Assembly (NCBI GenBank): GCA_907165135.1
Contig: OU015570.1
Span: 1,628,489 to 1,692,488 of the forward strand
DNA length: 64,000 bases
DNA from: Oikopleura dioica
Lineage: Eukaryota; Chordata; Appendicularia; Copelata; Oikopleuridae
Direction: 5' to 3'
Both the position numbers and the translations under genes were made by a program. Below are positions 1 through 9,924 of this stretch, piece by piece; within the stretch, counting starts at the first letter, position 1; each line of letters opens with the position of its first letter. The notes beneath the pieces were generated by a model, which did no database searches, was not told the DNA's origin, and worked only from the letters and a program-made list of their open reading frames with translations.

Positions 1-384
1 AAGCTCCTCCTTGATTCCGATCATCTCTACGATCCTTTTCAGTACATTATCAAAAAGCCGAAGAAACTGCCTTGTGTCCATACATACGTCCATTCTGATA
101 GTACCAAAGCGAAGGTCACTAATTTTGACAAGACAATTCTTCACGAAAATATATCAAGGTAATAATTTTGACTGTAAAATATAATTAATTTTTTAGCTTT
201 CTGCACACGGCTTGTGGTTGAAAAATTTGGAGAAAATGCTTACATCGCTCATTTTCCATCTGACACGGAGTTTACGAACATGTGCTACCTCAAACGAACT
301 TCTGAACAAGAGCGAGAAGAAATTGTCGATCTTTTCACCTATGATTTTCAACCAGAAGGAATGGATAATAATTGTTATTTATAA
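1..384 (+). CDS. 3' end of an unidentified gene, two exons, partial
   Basis: Open reading runs from the window edge to about 158, then resumes at 197 after a short AT-rich segment that begins GTAATA and ends TTTTTTAG. It stops at TAA 382-384. The second exon reads FCTRLVVEKFGENAYIAHF and continues for about 60 residues in well-formed coding sequence. An AATAAA lies just past the stop (388-393). With a GT-AG intron (159-196) the most protein-like frame of the first exon does not join the second in phase. Either the first exon uses its other open frame, the donor lies one base earlier, or there is an indel. I recognise no family. The 5' part is outside the window. Confidence 0.4.
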
Positions 385-414
385 AGAATAAATGTTAGTT
401 AAATAATCAAGATG

Positions 415-1713
415 AATGTAGGAGTTTATTGCAGTTTGCTGAACGTTTTCGGTCGGAGGACCATCATCAGAGCTTGTTCCTTGATAAACTTGAAAAATCT
501 TAAAGGAAAGCGTACCTTCTTTTGTAAGACTGCAGAACTGATTTAAAAACCAAAATAACTTAGTCCCAGAGTAATATTCTAGAAAATATGGTGGTAAATT
601 TTTAAGGTAATCGATATTTTTATCAGAGGCTCCTAACTAGGCTCGAAAATGCCTCTGATCGGTAAAACAATTAATAATTATTAATTCTTAATATTAAACA
701 GTCCTTTCAGGACTGAGAATTCCGAGTTGATTATATAAACTTGTAGATGTTGAATTTGCTTATTCAACGGAGGATTATGAAGACGAATTTCTAATGCTTC
801 CATTTGTACTCTCTTTTTGTATGCTAGATTTCGGTGTAAAACTGTAAACATTTTACTGAGATAGTCAAGATTTAAAATTATTCTGCTCGTATTCATCATT
901 GAATCGAGTTTGAAAAATTTCACAATTTTCAGTATGAGAGAAAATTGCTGTTTGTTTCGACCTTCGTTGATGGTCAATAATTCTAGATTTTAGGCATTCA
1001 CTCTCACCGATGTAAACTGCGCCGATTATTAAGAATTAATTATTATAACAGTTTTTTCCTCTTTTGTGGACCCCAAGTTTGTGGACATTTTTTCCATTTT
1101 AAGGCCTTTAAGTGGGACACTTTATAAAAGATGCTGTTCCAAGTTTGTGGACATTTTTTCGCGGAAAGAAATAAAAAGACAATTTTTTGTGGTGAGATTA
1201 ATTCTAGCTAATCAAGATCGAGTTGTTCATTGTTTACGAAAAACAAAATTAAAGGTTGAACTAGAGACAAAGGGGCCTTTGTCAGTCTTTCAGGAGCATA
1301 AATGCAAAGTCTAGAAAACCATTCGGCGTACTCAAATCTCGAAAAAATTTTAATCGATTTCGATGGGACATTTTTCGGAAGACGTTGCCCAAGTTTGTGG
1401 ACATTTTTCGAAAATTTTGGGACAAAAAATGTCCACAAAAGAGGAAAAGAACTGTAATTGTTTTTCCGATCAGAGGCATTTTCGAGCCTAGTTAGGAGCC
1501 TCTGATAAAAATATCGATTACCTTAAAAATTTACCACCATATTTTCTAGAATATTACTCTGGGACTAAGTTATTTTGGTTTTTAAATCAGTTCTGCAGTC
1601 TTACAAAAGAAGGTACGCTTTCCTTTAAGATTTTTCAAGTTTATCAAGGAACAAGCTCTGATGATGGTCGTCCGACCAAAAACGTTCAGCAAACTGCAAT
1701 AAACTCCTACATT
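415..1713. mobile_element. Foldback element with about 280-bp inverted repeats
   Basis: Sequence 415-697 returns as its reverse complement at 1022-1047 plus 1455-1713, with only scattered mismatches. Shared landmarks include AATGTAGGAGTTTATTGCAG at the outer ends and TCAGAGGCTCCTAACTAGGC further in. The right arm is interrupted by a separate TA-flanked MITE at 1048-1454. The centre (698-1021) has no convincing transposase. A 14-bp direct repeat, ATCAAGATGAATGT, lies at the left edge and again 26 bp outside the right edge. It is not a clean target duplication. Non-autonomous foldback or MITE-like element of unknown superfamily. Confidence 0.75.
1048..1454. mobile_element. TA-flanked MITE nested in the foldback right arm
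   Basis: Terminal inverted repeats CAGTTTTTTCCTCTTTTGTG and its complement at 1430-1454. Flanked by TA at 1046-1047 and 1455-1456. Removing 1048-1454 plus one TA restores the pairing of the surrounding foldback arms, which shows this insertion is younger. The interior repeats the phrase CCAAGTTTGTGGACATTTTT three times. TA target and CAGT-type ends suggest a Tc1/mariner or pogo derivative. Confidence 0.65.
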
Positions 1714-2567
1714 TATCTACACGATGTCATTTATCAATCAAGATGAATGTCTATCCAAAAAAGATCTCTCTTGCTTTGGCAGACAGATTATGTTTCCTGA
1801 CAAAGATTCCAAATTGATTATTCAGAAAAATAATTTATTCTCTACAACAAGAATTTTATCGAAGAGCTGGGCGTCTTTCAAGATGCAATTCTTGTTGGGA
1901 AGTTTATCTAAACGCGAAGCTGCATAAAGAACCCCCTTACCCGAAGTGTACACCTTTTGTCGATTATACCTTGCTCTCAAGATAATCTTCTGAGAATCCT
2001 CGATTAAAGAAAGTCGAAGAAAAAAGTTGAAGCTCCCCCAAATAGTCCTTTCTCGATAAAAAAATTTAAATCGTAGTATTTGCTAAAATAAAGGTTAGGG
2101 TTAGGGGGCACCTGCGAAAATGACGGAACAACCTCACCCGAGGGTAACCCTTACTAACCCTTGACTAGACCCCGGCATCTTAGGACCGAGGGGCAGAGCC
2201 CCGAAGTAAGGGACAATTTGATTTTATAATTTTCTCTTGATAAAATAAGCGCTCAATTCGAGATTATTCAATTCTCTGCGTAAATTTTGTCGGCAAGAAT
2301 ATAAATATCTCCAGCAATTACTGAGTCTATATAATATAGACTATATTTCAAGAGTAGAATTTATCCGTACTACGCTTTTTTGGCCTTTCAAAAACTTGGG
2401 TCCTCCGATCGTGTCGGACCCTTATTTAGAGACTGAATCTTTAATTCCGTTAGCGTGGGTAAGATTGGCTCCTGTTTCGACGTGCACGCGCGCGCCTGTT
2501 GATTTTTTGACACTTTCAAGGCTCATCGCAAAGTCATTTTAATTTCAGACTTATATAACAAACGTAG
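1714..2567. other. Stretch without a supported gene; telomere-like motif
   Basis: A short ORF (1724-1927, 67 codons, no recognisable family) is the only open frame. A GGTTAGGGTTAGGG telomere-like run lies at about 2093-2106. A palindromic GTCTATATAATATAGAC lies near 2325. I see no other feature. Confidence 0.4.
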
Positions 2568-2870
2568 TATGAAACGAATTCTGAACAGCACATCCGCGAA
2601 GTCAAGGACCGCAAGCGCGAGCGGGCCAGCAAGATCGAAGCCAAGGTCGTCCAAGTGAACACGGGCAATCTCGAGCTGCTGTCGGAAATCAAGGCCAACC
2701 GCTCTGTTATCTACGCCATGAATGACAATCAACGCGTTCAGAATAATGTTCTACCGTCGCCTCAGCAAATCGCTGCCCGTCCGCAAGTTAATAGTAGTGC
2801 TGCCACGCCAGTTGATTATGAAACGATTATCGGAAATGGTGCCCCGAAGCTAAGCCTCGGCCTTCGATAA
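2568..2870 (+). CDS. Isolated GC-rich terminal exon, unidentified
   Basis: Directly after a splice-acceptor-like ACGTAG, an open frame reads YETNSEQHIREVKDRKRERA and continues about 100 residues to TAA at 2868-2870. The first part is a strongly charged, probably helical stretch. The tail is Pro/Ser/Asn rich. Codons in the first half are GC-rich (CTG, GTC, AAG, GCC), unlike the AT-rich surroundings, so it looks like a true coding exon. It may be the last exon of a gene whose upstream part is missing, or a captured fragment. No family recognised. Confidence 0.45.
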   Translation, partial: YETNSEQHIREVKDRKRERASKIEAKVVQVNTGNLELLSEIKANRSVIYAMNDNQRVQNNVLPSPQQIAARPQVNSSAATPVDYETIIGNGAPKLSLGLR

Positions 2871-3495
2871 CAATGAGACCGTATCAAAACCAGATGAGGG
2901 AAATGGTAGGTCAAAATAAAGACGTTCATTCACTACGAATTTAAATAGGAAATCTGGAAAAACAAGAAATCTGCTAAGTGTGATTGCCCGAAACTGAGGG
3001 TCAAAAAAAAATTACTTGTTGCTTGGAAGTATAAATCTGTTCGACACTCGAGGTAAGCATAACTAGGTTGTTTTAAAAAAGTCATTTTCAAACCCAATTT
3101 TCGGAAAATTTACCTTAGTGACTCCCTTATTCTTTTCCTCAAAAGAGAGCCAAAACTTGAAACTTCCTTTTGGACTTGGTCTAGGATTAGGGGTGACTGT
3201 TGGTGATCCAAAATAAGATGCTCAGGATGGATCACCAAAAAATGGTGATCGAGGCCAGATGAGAAAATCAGTGCCTGTTATCTCTTCGATCAGCTCAATT
3301 GAAAGGCTTATTTTGCACAAGATATAATAATGTGACCTTTTGCGCTAAAACAAGCAAATCTACAAAAATTCTCTACTAAGAATCACCAGCGGATCACCAG
3401 GAGCCACCGAGCAACTTATTTTGGATCATCATCGGTCACCCTCAATCCTAGACCTAGCTTTTAGATATGGTTCACGAAGAAAATTCAAAATGGAC

Positions 3496-4002
3496 GGGAG
3501 AGCTACGACTTGCCGGGATTTCTGGCCAAGCTACGACTTTCCGGGATTAAATTTGCAGAATCCCGGCGAGTCATAGCTGATGTTTTAGAAACTCTAGATG
3601 ACAGAACTATACGGAAGTTAAAAAATGGAAAATTCGCCGATTATTGATTTTTTTCAATCAGTTTAAAAACCCTAACCCTAACATTAAAATAGAAAAATCA
3701 CACAAATACAAATTTACACGGTGCTTCCACCCTGGATTGGCAATCTCACTGTCAAACCACTAAGCACCCAGTTAAAAACCAAATTTAACAATAAAATATG
3801 TAACATGTTAAAAAGAAAAAATATTTCAAGTAAACTTGTATCAGTTTTGCAAAGCAAAATTTTGTAAAATTTTTACCCTAACCCTTATTTTAGAATGATT
3901 AAGCATATTTATATCAGAGTTTCTAGAACAGCTACGACTGGCCGTGACTTAATATGCAAGGTCCCGGCAAGTCGTGAAAATCCCGGCGAGTCGTAGCTCC
4001 CC
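3496..4002. mobile_element. Foldback element with hairpin arms
   Basis: The outer ends GGGAG/AGCTACGACTTGCCGGGATT (3496-3520) and AATCCCGGCGAGTCGTAGCT/CCCC (about 3979-4002) are inverted repeats. Each arm also folds on itself, because AGCTACGACT and its complement occur more than once inside both 3501-3583 and 3931-4000. The centre holds CCCTAACCCTAAC-like motifs near 3668 and 3882 and no ORF. Non-autonomous. Confidence 0.6.
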
Positions 4003-4479
4003 GATAAAAACCGATTTTTACCCGAAATAAAGCTCATTTTTGGACAAAACTCCACCTCAGCTATTAGGGTTCGCACGCAAATAATTTTTTGATTTTCAAG
4101 CTTCTTAAAACTCGTTGATATTAAAATTTACAATAGTAATATTGGCATTTAGAAGAAGTTTAAATTCTTTAAAAATATAAAAATTTTTTTCAACCCTTTT
4201 TACCAAAAAAATTTTTGATTCGTCTTTAGGCACATTTTTAGTGAAGCGGCACTAACTAGTACTCGATATATTGTAGAAAATGCCATTACGAACAATCTGT
4301 GAAAGTTTGTTTAAAATCGGTTGGTACTCCTGGGCGCCGTGGCTCTTGAAAATATGAATCCGGATCATCAAAAAGTGCGCGAAATTTGAAATTTGAAGAT
4401 GGATTGACATTATCAATGATGTCGAGAATAAAATCCAACTGTTAACTTAATAAAACTCAAAAACGAAAAATACACACTG

Positions 4480-5125
4480 ATAAAAATTCTAGAGAAAAAT
4501 TCTTATCAGTGATAAAAATCTTATCAGCAGATGCTCAGCAGGGTGCCAACATACGACCCTGGACATGAAACTCCTAAAGGATAATCAAATCATTGTTAAA
4601 AAGCTCTTTACAAAAAATCACCTTATTTCAGATGCAGGAACATATTCATATCAGCGATACAATCCTTATCAGTGCAGGGGGATTTAAAGCTCTGCAGGGC
4701 GCCATCTATCGACCCTGGTCATGAAACTTCTAGAGGATATCAAAATCAATAAATTAAAGCTCAGTACAAAAAATCAGCTGATTTGAGATGCAGGAACATA
4801 CTCTTATCAGGGATTCGAGCCTTATCAGTGGGGGTCTCAGCACAGCAGGGCGCCATCTATCGACCCTTGTCATGAAACTTATAGAGGATGTTTAAAGCAT
4901 CGAATGAAAGCTCCGTACAAAAATCGGCTGATTTGAGATGCAGGAACATACTCTTATCAGGGATTCGAGCTTTATCAGTGGGGGTCTCAGCACAGCAGGG
5001 CGCCATCTATCGACCCTTGTCATGAAACTTATAGAGGATGTTTAAAGCATCGAATGAAAGCTCTGTACAAAAAATCAGCTGATTTGAGATGCAGGAACAT
5101 ACTCTTATCAGGGATTTTTGTCTTG
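4480..5125. repeat. Tandem satellite, about 150-bp unit, 4+ copies
   Basis: The phrase CAGGGCGCCATCTATCGACC recurs at about 4695, 4846 and 4996, with a diverged first copy at about 4539. The period is 150-156 bp. Each unit also carries GATGCAGGAACATA and CTTATCAG. It is a subterminal repeat of element 1; a related array lies in inverted orientation at the other end. Confidence 0.85.
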
Positions 5126-5383
5126 GTAGAGGCGATTTTCATGTTTGTCGTCCATCATAAATATCACGTGAATGCTGACGATGAAATTGCTAAATTTAGT
5201 CGCTAAACTTGTCTTATGTTATGTAGAATAGAAATACAAACACGAATCAAGGATATAAATGGGGCTCGTATGAAAAAATTAACAATCATTTCTTGTGTAT
5301 GTCACGATTTGAGGACAAGTTTTTGCATGGAATTTTACTTTTCAGGTGACCTGGTCACCATATTGCAATTTTAAAAATTTTAG

Positions 5384-7092
5384 AACTTAATACTAAATAT
5401 TCCGAGTTCTTCGTTCGACGCGCAAAGAAAGTCTTCATGGCCTCAGATTCAGTATCGCTTGCGAACCACCAGAAAGGCTTTGGGAAAAAGCATAAAAAAT
5501 TAAGTATATACGGCCTTAAAGAATAGCATTGATCGATGAAGAACAAAGATTTCACCTGTTGAGTCTAAGAGACAATAACATGTCGACTCATGTGCAAATG
5601 GCGGATCATATTTGTGGCGTTTTAGACAGTGACCAACTTATTTTCGGAGATGTCCTTAAGAGCAAAGTGCATGCATTTTTGTCAGGTATATTTAAGAAAG
5701 TCTTGATATGCTGACGTGAGCAATAGATATGGGTGGTGGATCCCCTCAACTCAATGCTCTTCTCGCGGAACGTTGGGGGCGAGATATTCCGACAATTTCT
5801 TGTACTCTGAATACTGTTGGTATGGAAATCTTAATATTTTATAGTCGAGATAACCCTACAAAATTTAAGCAAATTTCCTGTCAGAAAGATACTGTCTCAA
5901 GTATTTGAGTAGTAAGACAACGAATCTTCTCTTCCTTTTGGCGCAAATTTTGGGTCATCGTGCTGGAAGTCCGTCATTCCATTTCGACGATTCACAAACC
6001 GAGCTCAAAGCGGTACTGAAGGAAGCCAACATATCAACAAACAAGCGATTTTTCCATCCGTATGGAAATCGATTTGAGGAAAGTTGAATTTGAAAAATCA
6101 TTGTTTTATCTGCAACTCTTTAGTAATCAATATCTTTAGGCTACGTTCAAGAATGCTGTCTCACTGTTTGAGATATATGATATATCATATATGACGATGT
6201 CAAGTATTTGTTCGACATTCTTGCCTATGGAAAGGATTCTGGCCGGTTTGTCGAAGTCAAAAAAGCACTTAATGGCGAAGGATGGCGTTTGATTTTGTTG
6301 GAATGCGCAGTGCTTATAATGCTGTACGTCGGGATCGCATTGCCTTTCTACAATTCTTGCCGAGAAAAAGGGGGGCATCCGGTACGGAAAAGCAAAGGTA
6401 TTTCTTAGATAAAGCTGCGTTTATTAATTGAATTAAGGACTGTTTCACTCGGGCTATTGCCGCCATCGACAGGCCGCTTAGACAGCCAGAGAACACCTTC
6501 ATGCGGCTCTTTGCTTCGACAAAAAATGAAAAGATGGAAGCAAACCAGAAAACTGCATACGAGTTTTTGGAAAAGAAATGTGTCAAAGGGATCTTGATGG
6601 GCGAGAGTTTCGCTGGCCTTAAGAAAAATGTGAATATTATGACGAAAAATATGCTTCTTGGAGTTCGCCAGAAGATAAAGAAGGATTTCGAGCTGTTCAA
6701 GAAATGTAAATTCCGAGAAGATGAACTTTTGACAATTTCAAATCATCGTCTTGAATCGTATGCATTTTTTCTTAATAAATAATTTATTCTTAATTAAGAT
6801 GCTTTGGAGAATTGAAATATCACCAAAAAAACTCCAAAACGTTGATGCAAATCAAATAAACAATGTTATTATTGCGAGAACCAATAGAACATTCGAGTGG
6901 ATGTGGGACTTATCATCGAATGAGCGAAATGACAACATTCTGAAAGCAAGAAAGAACAGAAGACGACGAACGCTGGAAATACGTGAAAAAAAACAGCAAG
7001 CGATTGAAGAAAGACTACAGAGAGCAAGAACAGAAACATCATTCAAAAAAAGAAAACTGAAATTTTTGCTTGAAAATGAAATTAAAATTTGA
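5384..7092 (+). pseudogene. hAT-like transposase of element 1, 5'-truncated and degraded
   Basis: Coding blocks align in order with the transposase at 34764-37097. They include VFMASDS (first catalytic Asp region), LIDEEQRFHLLSLRDN, LLAERWGRDIPTISCTLNTV, NLLFLLAQILGH...FHPYGNRFEES, CFTRAIAAIDRP, KDFELFKKCKF...NHRLES, and a C-terminal block with NRTFEWMWDLSSNERND followed by a basic helix ending at 7092. Recognised introns are 5686-5726 and 6758-6798, both 41 nt GT-AG. Homology puts a third junction at Lys-Asp (AAA|GAC), which requires removal of 6397-6437. That is also 41 nt but begins GG. Upstream of 5384 (after a TTTTAG acceptor) roughly the first 200 residues of the homologue are missing. 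In-frame breaks occur near 5510-5530, 5820-5905 and 6830-6850. Non-functional as written. Confidence 0.7.
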
Positions 7093-7204
7093 ATTAAAAA
7101 GACAAATGGATTGAGACATGGTTTTTTTCAAAAAATGAAGAATTTTTGATTGCGCTTTATCTTTTGTTAACTTATTCATTTTATTCATTCTATCATCCGA
7201 AATG

Positions 7205-7625
7205 AACTGGGCCTGCCAGTTATAAGAGATGTATCACTGATAAAAAAGGATTTCTGCGTCTGAATGAGTATGGTCTTTTGTGAGTGTCATCCGTACCTCT
7301 ATTTGTTCATCCTCTAGAAGTTTTATGATCAGGGTCAATGATTTGTGCCCTGCAGGGCTGATGACTGATAAGAGATATATCACTGATAAGAAAGGGTTCC
7401 TGCGTCTGAACGTCCAAGATCTATTGTGCATGTCTTCCTTTCATCCATTCTCTCATCCTATAGAAGTTTCATGAAAAGGGTAGATGATTGGTACCCCGCT
7501 GAGTTGATCACTGATAAGAGATGAATCACTGATAAGAGACGGTTCCTGCATCAGAACAAGTAAGATCTTTTGTGAATGTCTTCTTTAATTTGATTCCATC
7601 ATCCTCTCGAAGTTTGAAAAAAAGT
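7205..7625. repeat. Inverted partner satellite of element 1, about 3 units
   Basis: Repeated blocks CACTGATAAGAGA...GGTTCCTGC(G/A)TC and ATCCTCTAGAAGTTT(C/T)ATGA recur with a spacing of about 150 bp. They are reverse-complement relatives of the array at 4480-5125. Confidence 0.7.
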
Positions 7626-7867
7626 TACTTGAGCCAAGATCTGGGCGAGCGGCGGCAATTCAGCACACGAGCGCCACCCATCCCTCGCGGCGCGCCGCGC
7701 ACACCGGCGATTTTTCGCCATTTTCACGACTCTAGAACTCGGGTTCTAGTAAAGATTTTTAAATTCTGATTTCAGATTTGAAATCAGGGGAATGAATTAG
7801 GGGGACACTAAAAATGGTTATTTGTTAAGCATTTTAAAATTTTAAAATTATTTGGGTGCGAACCCTA

Positions 7868-8235
7868 GCGCGCTCCCCGCTGCGCGACACCGGCTTCACA
7901 CCGTCTTACTGCACTTATCCCCTCATTATGACCGGATATAAGCTAAATTAAATGACAACGCGAACTTCGACCTGGTCAAAATTCAATGCGCTTTTTGATG
8001 AGGGTATTTATAACTTTGAGTGACAAGTATTTTAGGAGCTGATTCCTTTTGAAGTTGAGCGTCACTTTTTCTCCCTCCTGAATTCAAAAATTATGATATG
8101 AAAAAAAATCAAACGGAGACGTAAGAGGAAAAAAAATAACCCTAGATCTGAGATTTTCATTAAATTTGAAGAAGGAAAGAAAAAGTTCTGCGCTCGTGAA
8201 AAGCGGCGCGAGTTCGCTGCGGGTGGTCCCTTAAG
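7868..8235. other. No gene seen
   Basis: Mixed sequence with a GC-rich start (GCGCGCTCCCCGCTGCGCGA). No supported ORF or repeat. Confidence 0.5.
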
Positions 8236-9113
8236 AAAGAGATCTTCAGAGAAGAGGATCTTAAAGAGAGACTTCTGGTTTACACAGACGGCTCCGGAGG
8301 AGTTGGAGGTCTCTGTGTGGAAAACTTGGGCGCAAAAGAACCCTTTTACTGGCCAAGGGGCTTTGAAAACGAAGAAATCTTTATGAAAGAAGCTTATGCC
8401 ATCTTGGTTTTACTCCAGCGCAAAGGATCGCTTCTGAAAAACAGGAGGGTCCTGATTAAACATGATAACCAGGTGGTTTGCAGCGCTTTGTATCACGGCT
8501 CGCGGACAGGAAGACTTAACGAGATGGTGTTCCGTATTCACGAGGCAGCGGAGCTACACAATATTGATCTCCGGGTAGATTATGTGAACACGAAAGAGCA
8601 ACTAGCGGACGAACCGTCCAGGACCTTCGATTTCAATGGAAAAGAGATCACGGACGAGGCTTTCGATGAAATATCACGGGCGTGGCCGCAGAAATTCACA
8701 TTGGATGCGTTCGCAACGAAAGAAAATGCTCGAACGGAAAGATACATCTCCCGATTTCACGACGATCAAGCATGGGCATCGGACTTCTTCCGATTCACAA
8801 AATTGAGGCACAAAGAGGTAATCTAAGCTTTCCCCCCAAGAAAAATATCCAGCATGGTCTTTCGATACTTGGACGACTACGCCATGAACATCCCATGGGC
8901 TTTGGTGGTAATCAAGTACGAGCGAACACCTATGGCGATGACTTTGGCAAAGAGGAGAGGTCTGAAGACTTTGAAGCTGAAGTCAAAGATAGCAGTTATT
9001 TCACCTTCGCCTCAGAAAACGGAGGAGATGGGATATTACAAGCCGATCTCCGACGCGGCGACAGTCTGGACCATTTTTAATGAGCCTGATCTGTCAAACG
9101 GTAGTGGACGGTG
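8236..9113 (+). pseudogene. DIRS-like retroelement fragment: RNase H and downstream domain
   Basis: One frame runs from about 8236 and contains VYTDGSGGVGGLCVEN (RNase H first Asp), then KEAYAILVLLQRK, KHDNQVVCSAL (third Asp region) and VNTKEQLADEPSR. It is followed by LDAFATKENARTERYISRF and an AFPPRKI...RYLDDYAMNIPWALVV stretch. In DIRS/PAT-type elements an RNase H is typically followed by a D-FA-x-x-x-NA motif and a 'YAFPP' segment leading to a methyltransferase-like domain, so the match is good. A TAA at 8824-8826 interrupts the frame exactly where Tyr of 'YAFPP' is expected. The frame resumes and ends at 9113. No reverse transcriptase or recombinase is nearby: a 5'- and 3'-truncated relic. 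Confidence 0.65.
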
Positions 9114-9515
9114 AATTGGGTTAGAGCAGCGGCTCTTTTTTATTCTGTTTTTGCGCCAGGGTCTCGCACTTACAAGAAGTGCGGTCTCTGCCTGCTTTCT
9201 AACTGATCTTTCTTTTCTGTCTTTTTATGTTCCGGAAGACCCGAGAAGGGATCTTTTTAAAACTTTTTAAGCGACATTTTGTTAAATCTCTAATATAAAA
9301 CTCTGTCAGTTTTTGAACTTGTGTGTTTAGACGCTTCGAAATGGCTTTCATTTTTCCCCCTAAAGGAAAAGAGGAGTTTTTACATAAAAGGATAGGACAT
9401 TTTTGGAGAGGGAATATGGGTAACAGAACAGTGGGAAGAGAGTAAACAAGAAATGCGTTCGCATATCACTGAGGAATTTTGCTTTTTTGCATTGTTTCTC
9501 AACGTGAGAATGAAG

Positions 9516-9924
9516 TTAACGTTTTTTCTTGCGCATATCGCATTTAACTTTGCTAGGTGGACCCTGGAAAATGGATAAATTGCTTGTGTTAAGTGCGCTT
9601 TCTAATTTTTTTATTTGGGCCGGATTGCTTCGCAGTTTGGAGTATAACTGTGTTGCACTGTATCTTCCCTGCAGAACCCGGTTAAAAGGCGGGAAGTTTA
9701 GAAGCGTTGCCATTTTTATTGGGTTAACAAGCTCGTTACCTATGGTTGTTTGCTGTAGGGTATGAGTCGAGAAGGCAGATGGCTGACTCGAGATTTCTTA
9801 GCCTTTCAATAGTCAAACTATTATCTAGAAGCCGCTCCTTATAAAGAGAAAGGCTTTCTAGCGCCGATATAGCTTCAAGTGCACAAAAACTACTTGTATC
9901 TGGTGCCTGGAGAAATCTTTTCAA
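9516..9924 (-). CDS. Two adjoining short ORFs, unidentified
   Basis: On the minus strand 9924-9736 reads 62 codons rich in Leu, Ser and Glu and ends at a GTAACG donor-like site. A CTGCAG acceptor-like site follows about 70 nt later. The sequence beyond is open in two frames. The frame with YSATQLYSKLRSNPAQIKKL looks most protein-like but would not join in phase with a GT-AG intron. This may be a fragment of the gag-like region of a retroelement or of a host gene. Weak. Confidence 0.2.

Larger units (their letters stand above)
4065..7867. mobile_element. hAT-like DNA transposon, element 1
   Basis: Terminal inverted repeats read TAGGGTTCGCACGCAAATAA at 4065 and, inverted, TAGGGTTCGCACCCAAATAA ending at 7867. 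Inside each end lies a tandem satellite of about 150 bp (4500-5125 and 7205-7625) in opposite orientation. Between them is a plus-strand transposase relic (5384-7092) homologous to the element at 33744-38239, whose ends are almost the same. That other element has an 8-bp target duplication and hAT-type motifs, hence the assignment. No target duplication is visible here, as expected of an old copy. Confidence 0.75.

Noticed and set aside
415-430. 14-bp direct repeat ATCAAGATGAATGT as target duplication of the foldback
   Set aside because: The right copy is 26 bp away from the end of the inverted repeat, so it does not abut the element.
2093-2106. Telomere end
   Set aside because: Only two or three TTAGGG units, with similar short runs at 3668, 3882 and 49765. 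Interstitial motifs, not a chromosome end.
4480-5125. CRISPR-like spaced repeats
   Set aside because: Units are about 150 bp tandem repeats without unique spacers, in a eukaryotic transposon.
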